A DNA stretch of 52,804 bases from Modestobacter caceresii (GTDB lineage: Bacteria > Actinomycetota > Actinomycetes > Mycobacteriales > Geodermatophilaceae). The DNA lies in NCBI RefSeq assembly GCF_000761485.1, contig NZ_JPMX01000077.1, positions 11,768 through 64,571 on the forward strand, read 5' to 3'. Of this stretch, positions 35,798 to 43,488 are shown one piece after another. The position numbers were made by a program, and so were the translations under genes. Every line of letters begins with the position of its first letter. Position 1 is the stretch's first letter. The notes beneath the pieces are model-generated. The model did no database searches. It was not told the DNA's origin and saw only the letters and a program-made list of their open reading frames with translations.

Positions 35798-36429
35798 CTG
35801 GTGCTCCTTCCCTGGGAGGCGAGAGGGGCCGCCGCGGTGAGACGTCCGACGCCGGGCAGGAACCGGCCGGTCCGCTCGGCGTAGGCGGCGTACGTCCCGC
35901 CGTGGACGGTGCGCAGGTAGGGCTCCTCCACGGCCCGGACCTGCAGCTGGATCGCGGCCACCAGCGCGACCACCGCCAGGATGCTCACCCAGGTCGGGAC
36001 CATGAGCACCACACCGGCCTGGGCGACGGTCATCGCCGTGAAGATCGGGTTGCGGACGTGGGCGAACACGCCCGTGGTGACCAGATCGGTGCGCTCGCCC
36101 GGGTCGACACCGATCCGCCAGGAGGCACCCATGCCGGTCTGCCCGGCCAGCGTCGCGGCGAACCCGGCCAGGGCCAGCACCAGCCCGGCCAGCTGCACGG
36201 CGGCTGGCGCGGCGGCGGGAACGACGCCGAGGACGGCCAGCAGCAGGCCGGCCAGCCCGGCGACCAGGGCAGCGAGGAACAGGACCCCGCCCCACCAGCC
36301 GGCCTGCGCCGGCGTGCCGGAGATCCCGTGGAAACCGGCCGAGCCGGTGCGGCGGTACTGGACCGCCGACCGGACACCGAACAGCACGACGAGCGCCACG
36401 ACGTAGAGAACGAGTGCGGCGGTGGTCAT
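35794..36429 (-). CDS. Isoprenylcysteine carboxyl methyltransferase (ICMT)-family membrane protein
   Basis: A 211-residue integral membrane methyltransferase. The SAM-binding C-terminal signature is present: TTGVFAHVRNPIFTAM and AVEEPYLRTVHGGTYAAYAERTGRFLP. Bacterial members often sit beside metal exporters, but their substrate is unknown; nothing here suggests prenylated proteins. The gene is tied to the CDF gene downstream by an ATGA overlap and starts 5 bp after the stop of the upstream CDF gene, so it is an integral part of the operon. Confidence 0.88.
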   Translation of the reverse strand: MTTAALVLYVVALVVLFGVRSAVQYRRTGSAGFHGISGTPAQAGWWGGVLFLAALVAGLAGLLLAVLGVVPAAAPAAVQLAGLVLALAGFAATLAGQTGMGASWRIGVDPGERTDLVTTGVFAHVRNPIFTAMTVAQAGVVLMVPTWVSILAVVALVAAIQLQVRAVEEPYLRTVHGGTYAAYAERTGRFLPGVGRLTAAAPLASQGRSTR

Positions 36430-36434
36430 CGGAG

Positions 36435-37211
36435 CTACTCCCGGGGCGTGATGGTCAGGGTCTGCGGTGCCGGCGCATCGTGGGCACAGCACGCGTCGCT
36501 GCAGCCGTCACCGCAGCAGCCCGACCCGCCGGCACTCCCCGCGTCGTGTCCGTCGGCCCCCGGTCGGGACGGCGCGCAGCAGCCCTCGCCCCGCCACGCC
36601 TGCACCGCTTCGCGGGCGGCGACGGCCGCAATCACCAGGCCGGCGACCGGATCGGCCCAGCTCCACCCGAGGGCCGCGTTCAAGATCAGGCCGATGGCGA
36701 CGGCCGCTGAGAGCCAGGCACACAGCGCGGTCTGCGTGCCGTCGGCCACGACGGCGTCGGAGCCCAGCGCTCGCCCGGTGCGCCGCTGCGCCCAGGACAG
36801 GAACGGCATGACGATCAACGAGGCGACCGTCAGCGCGATCCCGACCGGCGAGGCCTCGGGCTCGGCGCCGGCGGCCAGCGCCCGCACCGACTCCACGCCA
36901 ACGACCACCGCCAGCGCGGCGAACGCCACCGCCATCGCCCGCTGCGCAGCCCGCTCCCGGGTCTCGGGCAGCCGGTGGGAGAACTGCCACAGGACGATCA
37001 GCCCGCTGGACACCTCGATGATGCTGTCGGCGCCGAAGCCGACCAGCGCCACCGACCCGGCGACCAGCCCCGCGGTGATCGCCACGACCGCTTCCACCGC
37101 GTTGTAGGACACACTGACGCCGGCCAGCAGCCGCGCGCGGCGGCCGAGCCGGGCCCGCTCGGTGACGGGCAGGCCCGCGGGTGCGGGGGCATGGGCGTGG
37201 GCGGCGCTCAT
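36435..37211 (-). CDS. CDF-type cation transporter with Cys-rich C-terminal tail
   Basis: A 258-residue transporter. Helices carry LVGFGADSIIEVSSGLIVLW (Asp and Glu in the transport helix) and LGSDAVVADGTQTALCAWLSAA. The usual cytoplasmic C-terminal domain is replaced by a roughly 40-residue tail with CCAPS, GCCGDGC and ACCAHD clusters, eight or so cysteines in all, likely to bind soft metals such as Zn, Cd or Cu. It is the second CDF protein of the operon and directly follows the ArsR gene with an ATGA overlap. Confidence 0.88.
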   Translation of the reverse strand: MSAAHAHAPAPAGLPVTERARLGRRARLLAGVSVSYNAVEAVVAITAGLVAGSVALVGFGADSIIEVSSGLIVLWQFSHRLPETRERAAQRAMAVAFAALAVVVGVESVRALAAGAEPEASPVGIALTVASLIVMPFLSWAQRRTGRALGSDAVVADGTQTALCAWLSAAVAIGLILNAALGWSWADPVAGLVIAAVAAREAVQAWRGEGCCAPSRPGADGHDAGSAGGSGCCGDGCSDACCAHDAPAPQTLTITPRE

Positions 37212-37558
37212 CGGGCCACCGCCTCGCCGGTCACGGCGCTCAGCAGCCGGTGCCCGACATCGGTGAGCCGGTACATGACCAGCTTCCCTTGCCGCTGGGA
37301 CTGGGCAAGGCCTGCTCCGCGCAGCACGCCGCAGTGGTGGCTGACTGTCTTCTCCGGCAGCTCGGTGACCCAGGCGAGATCGCACACGCACAGCTCGGCC
37401 AACCCCAGTGCCGCAGCGATCCGGAGTCGCGTCGGGTCGGCCAGCGCCTTGGCCCGCGTTGCTTGCGCGCGGGCCTGCTCCTGCCCGGTCAGCCGGGCAC
37501 GGACGGCCTCGGCCTGCGCCAGGTCCAGGCACAGCAGGTCGCAGCTGTCGTCGGTCAT
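37208..37558 (-). CDS. ArsR/SmtB-family metal-sensing repressor
   Basis: A 116-residue winged-helix repressor. ALADPTRLRIAAALGLAELCVCDLAWVTELPEKTVSHHCGVLRGAGL is the DNA-binding core, with CVCDLA at the start of the recognition region as in CmtR/CadC-type alpha-3 metal sites. The N-terminal SCDLLCLD adds two cysteines that can complete a thiolate site for Cd, Pb or Zn. It heads the operon ArsR-CDF-ICMT-CDF and should repress it from the dyad at 37594-37619. GGAGGA precedes the ATG. Confidence 0.92.
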   Translation of the reverse strand: MTDDSCDLLCLDLAQAEAVRARLTGQEQARAQATRAKALADPTRLRIAAALGLAELCVCDLAWVTELPEKTVSHHCGVLRGAGLAQSQRQGKLVMYRLTDVGHRLLSAVTGEAVAR

Positions 37559-37593
37559 CGGTCCTCCATCTTCGCCGCGAGCCTGACGTCTCA

Positions 37594-37619
37594 TCCCAAC
37601 ATACCAACGGCCATTGGGA
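37594..37619. promoter_or_regulatory. ArsR-type operator and promoter
   Basis: TCCCAA and TTGGGA form the outer arms (37594-37599, 37614-37619) and CCAA/TTGG an inner pair. TATGTT on the minus strand lies between them as a likely -10. The dyad is 36 bp upstream of the repressor start, which fits autoregulation. Confidence 0.6.
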
Positions 37620-37958
37620 CGACACGCATCGAGCGCACGGATCCGCAGTTGATGTCGGCGGCACCGAGCAGGTCGGTCAGCTGTGCCAGCGTCACCTCGA
37701 GCGCGTCCGCCGACGCGGTCTCGGTCTCCCCCCTCCCGCGGGGTGCCGGCCACCGGCCCGATCCCGATGGTGTGCCACCCGGTGAGGACGGCCCGTTCGG
37801 TCTCGGTGCAACCACGACCGGGGCGCCGCGTCGGACGACAGAGACCACCCCGCCTTCCGCGCGGTCCAGGGTCCGCGCCAGTGGTCGCGAGTCCTGAACT
37901 GATGGGTCAGCTGAAAGCCCGCACTGGCCAGGCCCCGGGAGAGGGGGTCACGTTCTGC

Positions 37959-37987
37959 GACGGTCCCAGTGGTGCCACTGGACCGTC
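37959..37987. terminator. Hairpin in the ArsR-CcdA gap
   Basis: GACGGTC plus CAGTGG pair with CCACTG plus GACCGTC, 13 base pairs with one bulged base and a two-base loop. It could terminate transcription from the ccdA side, although it lies about 140 bases past the ccdA stop. Confidence 0.4.
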
Positions 37988-38129
37988 GGCATCTCGACTG
38001 GCGCTCGTCGGCGCGTTCCAAGGCGCTTGCCGTTGGGCTGCGCCCGAGCTCGATGAGCATGCTTGTTCGGCGGAGATGCCGGGGTGGCCGGCGATCGGTA
38101 CGTCGGCGCCGGCCAGGTCGGCATGGAAG

Positions 38130-39005
38130 TCACACGATCGAGGTGCCGAGCCCGGTGGCGCCCAGCCACGCTCGCAGCCAGATCATCAACGCCTCCCACC
38201 AGCCGGTGACCAGCAGGATCCCGAGCAGGATGAGCAGCGCGCCCCCGACTCGCATGACGGTGGGGGCGTGGCGGCGTGCGAGGGCGGAGAAGGTCAGTGC
38301 GCGGCGGGCGCCGAGGGCGACGAGGACGAAGGGGACGCCCAGGCCCAGGCAGTAGGCGGCGGCGAGGATCGCGCCGCGGCCGGCCGAGGCCTGGGTGTAG
38401 GCCAGCGTGTTGACCGCGGCCAGGGTCGGGCCGAGGCAGGGCGTCCACCCGAGCCCGAACACGACGCCCAGCAGCGGCGCGCCGGCCAGCCCCGCCGGGG
38501 GACGTCGGTGGATGCGTCGTTCCCGCATCAGCCACGGCAGGACGCCGAGGAACGACAGGCCCATCGCGATGACGACCACACCGGCGACCCGGGTGAGCAC
38601 CGGGGACCACTCCAGCAGCAGCCGGCCCAGGCCGCCGAAGAGGGCGCCGAAGGAGATGAACACGGCGCTGAACCCGGCGATGAACAGCAGCGATCCGGCC
38701 AGCACCCGGCCGCGGCCGGCAGCTGCCGCGGCGGCGGGAGGCGAGCTGTCCGCAACGGCCTCTGTGTCGTTCTCGGTGGCGCAGCCGGGTGCTGGCGTCC
38801 CCGGCGCCCCTGTTGGGACCCGGACCCGGCCGGCGGTGGCCTGGGATCCGGTGAGCCCGGCGACGTAGCTGACGTAGCCGGGGATCAGCGGCAGGCAGCA
38901 GGGGGAGGCGAAGCTGATCAGCCCGGCCAGGGCGGCCACCGCCATCGCCAGTAGCAGCGAGCCGTCGGTGACGACGTCGGCGAAGGTGGTGCCGAGGTCG
39001 CTCAC
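38130..39005 (-). CDS. ccdA: CcdA-type thiol-disulfide transporter
   Basis: A 291-residue membrane protein with six helices. The two redox cysteines stand in SFASPCCLPLIPGYVSYVAG (helix 1) and FGLGWTPCLGPTLAAVNTLA (helix 4), the DsbD/CcdA pattern with Pro next to Cys. It carries electrons across the membrane to reduce extracytoplasmic thioredoxins. A low-complexity insert (about residues 62-98) separates helices 1 and 2. The GTG overlaps the tlpA-like stop by four bases, so the lipoprotein is its likely partner. Confidence 0.92.
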   Translation of the reverse strand: MSDLGTTFADVVTDGSLLLAMAVAALAGLISFASPCCLPLIPGYVSYVAGLTGSQATAGRVRVPTGAPGTPAPGCATENDTEAVADSSPPAAAAAAGRGRVLAGSLLFIAGFSAVFISFGALFGGLGRLLLEWSPVLTRVAGVVVIAMGLSFLGVLPWLMRERRIHRRPPAGLAGAPLLGVVFGLGWTPCLGPTLAAVNTLAYTQASAGRGAILAAAYCLGLGVPFVLVALGARRALTFSALARRHAPTVMRVGGALLILLGILLVTGWWEALMIWLRAWLGATGLGTSIV

Positions 39006-39595
39006 GCCCGGTCCTCGGCCAGGAGGAGCTCGACGGCGGTGCGTAGGTCATCGCCGCGGACCTGGCCGGTGTAGACGGCGGCCACCCGCCCGGTGCGGTC
39101 GAGCAGGATCGTGGAGGGCACCACGTTGGCCGGGAAGCCGCGGAAGGCCATCGCCACCTCACCGCGCGGGTCGAACACCGACGGGTAGGCCACCCCCAGC
39201 TCCTCGACGAAGGCGACTGCCAGCTGCCGCTGGTCCTTGACGTCGATGCCGAGGAACTGGACCCCGCGGTCGGCGACGTCGGCGTGCACGGCCTGGAACT
39301 CCGGGGTCTCCACCCGGCAGGGCACGCACCACGACCCCCAGGAGTTGATCACCGCGACGTCCCCGGCAAGGGAAGAGGAGTCGAACGGGCTGCCGTCCAG
39401 CAGCTCACCGGAGAAGGCCGGCGCCGGCGCCCGCCGGCCCTCGGCGATCACCGTCGCCGCCGGCGTCGGCTCGGTGAACTCGTACTCCTGGGTGGCCGCA
39501 GCGCCACCGCCCTCCCCGGCGGAACAACCGGCCAGCGCCCCAGCGGCTGCCCCGGCGGCCAGCAACAAAGTCCGGCGGCTGAACGGCCGGCTCAT
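39002..39595 (-). CDS. TlpA/ResA-like thioredoxin lipoprotein
   Basis: A 197-residue protein. The N-terminus combines a twin-Arg-like SRRTLLL with a lipobox LAGC (Cys24), then a short linker and a thioredoxin fold. The redox motif is WGSWCVPC (Cys90, Cys93) and the cis-Pro loop is FPANVVPSTILLD. It should reduce or exchange disulfides or deliver metal on the outer side of the membrane, powered by the overlapping ccdA gene. Two BlaI-type dyads lie about 90-130 bp upstream of its start. Confidence 0.92.
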   Translation of the reverse strand: MSRPFSRRTLLLAAGAAAGALAGCSAGEGGGAAATQEYEFTEPTPAATVIAEGRRAPAPAFSGELLDGSPFDSSSLAGDVAVINSWGSWCVPCRVETPEFQAVHADVADRGVQFLGIDVKDQRQLAVAFVEELGVAYPSVFDPRGEVAMAFRGFPANVVPSTILLDRTGRVAAVYTGQVRGDDLRTAVELLLAEDRA

Positions 39596-39683
39596 CGACG
39601 CCTCCGCGGCCGAACCGTCGTGACCGAGCCCGAACGCCTGCGACGGCGAGCCGTGCGACAGAAATGCTCCCTCACCACGAGAC

Positions 39684-39701
39684 CTACTATGACAGGTAGC
39701 A
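39684..39701. promoter_or_regulatory. BlaI/CopY-type operator, copy 1
   Basis: CTACTATGACAGGTAGCA agrees with the best copy at 42491 in 14 of 18 positions without gaps. It lies in the divergent promoter region of the tlpA-ccdA unit and the small membrane protein/lgt unit, 89 bp from the tlpA start. Confidence 0.6.
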
Positions 39702-39709
39702 GCAGGCGT

Positions 39710-39727
39710 CTACTATCGACCGTAGTG
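39710..39727. promoter_or_regulatory. BlaI/CopY-type operator, copy 2
   Basis: CTACTATCGACCGTAGTG agrees with the copy at 42491 in 15 of 18 positions. Its TACTAT is a good -10 for the rightward unit whose first ATG is at 39765. The centres of copies 1 and 2 are 26 bp apart. Confidence 0.65.
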
Positions 39728-39764
39728 GTTCGCCGTCGGGGCGTCCCGCATCCCTGGAGGGCCG

Positions 39765-39977
39765 ATGTCCGAGCTGCTCTACCTGCTGGCGCTGCTGGCC
39801 TGCCCGATCGGCATGGGCGCGATGATGTGGATGATGAACCGCGGCCACAGGTCGCGGCCGCAGGCGACCGAGGACAAGCAGATCGAGCTCGCCGGCCTGC
39901 GCGCCGAGATCGACCAGCTGCGCGCCGAGCGCTCCGATGCCGGTGGGCACCCGCGGCTGGCCGAGCCGCGCCGATGA
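39765..39977 (+). CDS. Small membrane protein with coiled-coil tail
   Basis: A 70-residue protein: one N-terminal helix ([21 protein letters not shown]) with a Cys and five Met in or next to it, then a charged region [19 protein letters not shown] predicted to form a coiled coil. The Met/Cys-rich helix in a copper-type operon suggests a metal link, but this is inference. GGAGG precedes the ATG. The ATGA overlap with the next gene couples the two. Confidence 0.75.
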   Translation: MSELLYLLALLACPIGMGAMMWMMNRGHRSRPQATEDKQIELAGLRAEIDQLRAERSDAGGHPRLAEPRR

Positions 39978-40162
39978 GCGAGTGGGTGGTACCGGTCCTC
40001 GTCCTCGCCGTGGCCCTGGCCGTGGCCTATCGGTGCTGCCTGCGGCCGCTGCGCAGCGGAGCCTGCCACCTCAGCCCGGCCAGAGATCGGGCTGGGATCG
40101 AGGGTCTGGACCGGCAGCTGCGCCAGTCGCGCGCTGAGCGGGACCAGCTGCGCGCCCGGTAG
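39974..40162 (+). CDS. Small membrane protein, 62 residues
   Basis: One N-terminal transmembrane helix ([18 protein letters not shown]) ending in a vicinal Cys pair, then a helical tail [19 protein letters not shown] that resembles the tail of the preceding protein. The two may pair through these tails. The start overlaps the previous stop as ATGA. Function unknown. Confidence 0.7.
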   Translation: MSEWVVPVLVLAVALAVAYRCCLRPLRSGACHLSPARDRAGIEGLDRQLRQSRAERDQLRAR

Positions 40163-40252
40163 TCCAACCCCCCGGCTTCCGGTGAGGGCGCCGGGTGCCC
40201 CGCGCGATCGTCGGGCCGCCCGGGACTTCCAGTACCAGAGAGGAATCGATCG

Positions 40253-41005
40253 GTGAGACCGATCCTGTTCGAGGTCTTCGGCTTCCCCATCCACAGCTAT
40301 GGGGTCAGCAAGGCCGCCGCCGCCCTGGTCGCCGGCTACCTGCTGGCCCGGGAGTTCCGCCGCCTGAACTGGGAGCCCGACCGTGCCTGGTCCATCGTGG
40401 CGACCGCCACGGTCGTCGGGTTCGCCGGGGGCAAGCTGTACTTCCTGGCCGAGCACGCCGACAACCTGTCGGCGCACTCCTTCGGGGGCTCGGGGTTCAC
40501 CTGGTACGGCGGCCTGATCGCCGGCGCCGCCACGGTGATGGTGATGGCCCGCCGCTACCGGCTGCCGCTGGCGCAGCTGGCCGGTGTGGCGGCCGCACCG
40601 CTGTCGGTTGCCTACGGGATCGGCCGGATCGGCTGCTTCCTGGCCGGGGACGGCTCCTACGGTCAGCCCTCGGACCTGCCGTGGGCGACCGCGTTCCCCA
40701 ACGGCATGGTGCCCACGGTGGTGCCGGTGCATCCGGCGTCCCTGTACGAAGCCGCCGCCGCACTCGCCGTCGGCGGGCTGCTGTGGGCGCTGCGAACCCG
40801 GTGGTCACCGCTGGCCGTCGTGGGGCTGTACGCGGTGCTCAGCGGAACGGCGCGGTTCCTGGTGGAGGAGATCCGGATCAACCCCGAGGTACTGGTCGGG
40901 TTGACCCAGCCGCAACTGTGGTCGGCACTGCTCGTCGTGGGCGGCGCGGCCCTGCTGGTCGCCTCCTCAGCGCGTCGAGTCCGTCCTGCCCCCGTGCCCG
41001 GGTGA
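40253..41005 (+). CDS. lgt: Lgt-like prolipoprotein diacylglyceryl transferase (metal-island paralogue)
   Basis: A 250-residue membrane enzyme with seven predicted helices. FGFPIHSYGVSKAAAALVAGYLLARE, TWYGGLIAGA, VAYGIGRIGCFLAGDGSYG and PVHPASLYEAAAAL follow the Lgt order. In the signature GRIGNFxNGE of housekeeping Lgt, this protein has Cys for Asn (128) and Asp for Glu, a variant that defines a paralogue type. It would add diacylglycerol to lipobox cysteines; at least four lipoproteins are encoded around it. GAGAGGA is upstream of the GTG. Confidence 0.88.
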   Translation: MRPILFEVFGFPIHSYGVSKAAAALVAGYLLAREFRRLNWEPDRAWSIVATATVVGFAGGKLYFLAEHADNLSAHSFGGSGFTWYGGLIAGAATVMVMARRYRLPLAQLAGVAAAPLSVAYGIGRIGCFLAGDGSYGQPSDLPWATAFPNGMVPTVVPVHPASLYEAAAALAVGGLLWALRTRWSPLAVVGLYAVLSGTARFLVEEIRINPEVLVGLTQPQLWSALLVVGGAALLVASSARRVRPAPVPG

Positions 41006-41036
41006 CCCGATCGGGTGGTCGGCGCGGCGGCCTCGC

Positions 41037-41054
41037 CCACTACGTGCGGTAGTA
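41037..41054 (+). promoter_or_regulatory. BlaI/CopY-type operator, copy 3 (before the repressor gene)
   Basis: CCACTACGTGCGGTAGTA matches the copy at 42491 in 14 of 18 positions and contains the exact arms ACTAC and GTAGT. It lies about 90 bp upstream of the repressor ATG, which fits autoregulation. Confidence 0.6.
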
Positions 41055-41145
41055 CTGTGGCCGGAAGTTCCGCCGACGTCGGCGGGTTGCCCAGGCGACA
41101 CGGTGCAGCACCCGGTCGTGCGCTGGAACGGTGATGGAGGTGGCG

Positions 41146-41514
41146 ATGCGACCCTTCGGCGAGCTGGAAGCCGCGGTCATGGACGTGCTGTGGCGACGTG
41201 GGACCCCGGCGACGGTGCGCGAGGTCCTCGAGGAGCTGAACACGACCCGGTCGCTGGCCTACACCACGGTGATGACCGTGTGCTCGAACCTGGCCGGCAA
41301 GGGCGCGCTGCGGCGGGAGATGGAAGGCCGCGGCTGGCGGTACAGCCCCACCCGCACCCGGGCCGAGCACTCCGCGGTGCAGCTGCGTGACGTGCTCGGC
41401 GCGGCCGGGGACCGCGACGAGGTCCTCATGCACTTCGTCGCCGATCTGGACCCCGAATCGGTCGCGAGCCTGCGCAGTGCGGTCGAGGCCGCCCGGCAGG
41501 CGAAGAACGCGTGA
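41146..41514 (+). CDS. BlaI/MecI/CopY-family repressor
   Basis: A 122-residue winged-helix repressor of the penicillinase-repressor family. FGELEAAVMDVLWRRGTPATVREVLEELNTTRSLAYTTVMTVCSNLAGKGALRREMEGRGWRYSP is the family core, with the VxTxLxxLxxKGxL recognition helix region, and the C-terminal dimer part is short. GGAGG lies just before the ATG at 41146. In BlaI and MecI, repression ends when the partner M56 protease is activated; CopY releases DNA on Cu(I). The CxC-type copper hook of CopY is absent, so the protease partner next door probably signals. Confidence 0.93.
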   Translation: MRPFGELEAAVMDVLWRRGTPATVREVLEELNTTRSLAYTTVMTVCSNLAGKGALRREMEGRGWRYSPTRTRAEHSAVQLRDVLGAAGDRDEVLMHFVADLDPESVASLRSAVEAARQAKNA

Positions 41515-42470
41515 CCACCGCGGTCGGGCTGCTCGCCTTCGCCGCGGTCATGGCGGTGCTGGCGCCGCGGGCGCTGGGTGCCGGCTGGTCGGCGCGGTCT
41601 CCACGGCTGGCGCTGGCCGCATGGCTGGCGGCCTCGGCCGGGGTCCTGGTCTCGGTGGTGCTGGCCGGGTTGACGCTGCTGGTGCCGGCGACCGCGGTCA
41701 GCCAGGGACTGGCCGCGATCCTCGACGCCTGCGCGATGACGATCGCCGGGGTGTACCGCTCACCCGGACAGCTGGCCGCCGTGCTCACCGGCGTCGCGCT
41801 CACCGCCGGCACGCTGCTGCGCCTGGGCTGGGTGGCAGTCGGCGACATGAGGCGCACCCGCCGGGAACGCCACCGGCTGCACGCCGCCATCGCCACCGGC
41901 GCACGCACCGAGCCGTCCCTGGGTGCGGCGGTGCTGGACTCCGACCGGCCGGCCGCGTTCTGCTTGCCCGGGCGGCGCCGCAGCGTCGTGGTGACCACCG
42001 CCGCCCTCGATGCGCTCACCGGCGACGAGCTCGCCGCCGTGCTCGCCCACGAGCGGGCCCACCTGCGCGGCCGTCACCACCTGGCCGCGGGCGCGGTGCG
42101 AACCCTCGAGCGAGCCTTCCCCGGTGTGCCGCTGTTCACCCAGGGCCGGGCGGAGGTCGAGCGGCTGGTCGAGCTGCTCGCCGACGACGCCGCCGCCCGG
42201 CGCGTGGACCGGGTCGAGGTCGCCTCCGCGCTGGTGACCCTCGCCGGCATGCGTGCTCCGGCCGCTGCACTGCCGGCCGCCCAGGGTGCCGGTGCGTTCC
42301 GGGTGACCCGGCTCCTACGCCCGGGCGCCCCACTGGGCCTGCTGGCCCGGCTGAGTGCCGGGTTTGCCGTCGTCGCGGTGGTGACCGGGCCGGTGGCGCT
42401 GGCCACGTGGCCGCTCGCTGATGCGGTGGCCAGTGGCCTGTGCCTGCTCCCCGGGGCCGACTGGGTCTGA
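41511..42470 (+). CDS. M56 (BlaR1-like) membrane metalloprotease
   Basis: A 319-residue membrane protein. Three N-terminal helices lead to a cytosolic zinc-protease loop with VLAHERAHLRGRHHL (HERAH, residues 180-184) and a downstream ERLVELLADDAAAR providing the third ligand. One more helix pair closes the C-terminus. There is no penicillin-binding sensor domain, so the signal is not a beta-lactam recognised in the BlaR1 way. The GTG overlaps the repressor stop, as in other BlaI-M56 pairs. It should cleave or inactivate the repressor when triggered. Confidence 0.92.
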   Translation: MTTAVGLLAFAAVMAVLAPRALGAGWSARSPRLALAAWLAASAGVLVSVVLAGLTLLVPATAVSQGLAAILDACAMTIAGVYRSPGQLAAVLTGVALTAGTLLRLGWVAVGDMRRTRRERHRLHAAIATGARTEPSLGAAVLDSDRPAAFCLPGRRRSVVVTTAALDALTGDELAAVLAHERAHLRGRHHLAAGAVRTLERAFPGVPLFTQGRAEVERLVELLADDAAARRVDRVEVASALVTLAGMRAPAAALPAAQGAGAFRVTRLLRPGAPLGLLARLSAGFAVVAVVTGPVALATWPLADAVASGLCLLPGADWV

Positions 42471-42490
42471 CCGGCGGCTGGCCGCACCGG

Positions 42491-42508
42491 CTACTATGGA
42501 CGGTAGTA
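42491..42508 (+). promoter_or_regulatory. BlaI/CopY-type operator, copy 4 (best copy)
   Basis: CTACTATGGACGGTAGTA has arms TACTA and TAGTA separated by seven bases. Its TACTAT serves as a -10 box, so repressor binding would block RNA polymerase directly. The BNR lipoprotein ATG is 26 bp downstream. Confidence 0.75.
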
Positions 42509-42534
42509 AGCACTGTCCGGCCCTTGGGGAACTG

Positions 42535-43488
42535 ATGCTGTCGTCCGTCCTGCCCGTCCACACCACCCGTTCGACCCGACCCGGGATGCCGGGCCGCAGC
42601 TCACGGCGCTGGAACGCACTGGGCGTGGCCGCGGCCGGCGCGCTGCTCCTCGCCGGCTGCGGCACCGACGGCGAGGCTGCCGCCGGCGAGGCTGCCGGCG
42701 GTGAGACCCACAGTCACGAGGGCGACGCGCATGCCTCCGGCGAAGAGGTCACCCTCGAGCACGTGCACGGCCTCGGCGTCGACCCCGGCGACGGGGAGCT
42801 GTACGCCGGCACCCACTACGGGCTGGTGCGCATCTCCGAGAGCGGGGAGCTGACCCGGATCGCTGACCGGGTGCAGGACTTCATGGGCTTCACCGTTGCC
42901 GGCCCGCAGCACTACCTGGCCAGTGGCCACCCCGGCGCCGGACAGGGCGGGCCGGGCAACCTCGGCCTGATCGAGACCACCGACGGCGGCCAGACCTGGG
43001 AGACGCTGTCACTGCCCGGCGAAGCCGACTTCCACGCCCTGGACGCCGCCGACGGCACGATCTACGGCTACAGCGGCGGCCAGCTGCTCGTCAGCGAGGA
43101 CGGCGAGGAGTGGGCCGACCGCGGTGACATGCGCATCGCCGACCTGGCCGCCGACCCGGCCGACCCCCAGCGGGTGCTGGCCACCACCGAGGCCGGTCTG
43201 GTGGTCAGCGAGGACGCCGGGGGGACGTTCACCGCCGTTGAGGGTGCGCCGCTGATGGTGCTGGTCGACATCGCCGCCGACGGGGGACAGGCCGCCGGGG
43301 TGGCTCCCGACGGCACGGTCTTCAGCAGCACCGACGCCGGGGAGACCTGGGCCGAGGCCGGGAACGTCGGCGGCGCGCCGGCGGCGCTGACCGTCGAGGA
43401 GAACGAGGTCTACGTCGCCGTGGACGGTGCGGTGCTGGCCTCGACCGACGGCGGTGCGACCTTCACCGAGCTCTACCGGGAGCGCTGA
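42535..43488 (+). CDS. BNR-repeat lipoprotein (F510_1955-type glycosylhydrolase-like)
   Basis: A 317-residue lipoprotein with lipobox LAGC (Cys42, or Cys25 if translation starts at Met18). A His/Glu linker (ETHSHEGDAHASGEE) precedes a beta-propeller of sialidase-like Asp-box blades: TTDGGQTWE, SEDGEEW, SEDAGGTF, STDAGETWAE and STDGGATFTE. The first blade begins EHVHGLGVDPGDG. Proteins of this kind are annotated as glycosyl hydrolases but occur with copper genes and lack shown enzymatic activity. The linker histidines suggest metal binding. The stop overlaps the next start (TGATG). Confidence 0.85.
   Translation: MLSSVLPVHTTRSTRPGMPGRSSRRWNALGVAAAGALLLAGCGTDGEAAAGEAAGGETHSHEGDAHASGEEVTLEHVHGLGVDPGDGELYAGTHYGLVRISESGELTRIADRVQDFMGFTVAGPQHYLASGHPGAGQGGPGNLGLIETTDGGQTWETLSLPGEADFHALDAADGTIYGYSGGQLLVSEDGEEWADRGDMRIADLAADPADPQRVLATTEAGLVVSEDAGGTFTAVEGAPLMVLVDIAADGGQAAGVAPDGTVFSSTDAGETWAEAGNVGGAPAALTVEENEVYVAVDGAVLASTDGGATFTELYRER

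Larger units (their letters stand above)
37559..38129. other. Non-coding stretch between ArsR and CcdA genes
   Basis: No convincing gene. Open frames here on both strands have shadow composition. The stretch holds the ArsR promoter/operator at its left end and a long hairpin near 37959. The right third contains protein-like but unidentifiable fragments and may be a remnant. Confidence 0.5.

Noticed and set aside
37591-37848. 85-codon minus-strand frame upstream of the ArsR gene
   Set aside because: Overlaps the ArsR operator region, has low-complexity composition and no ribosome site.
41146-42470. BlaI-M56 pair as a beta-lactam resistance switch
   Set aside because: No beta-lactamase or penicillin-binding sensor domain is nearby, and all genes carrying the matching operator are metal- or thiol-related.
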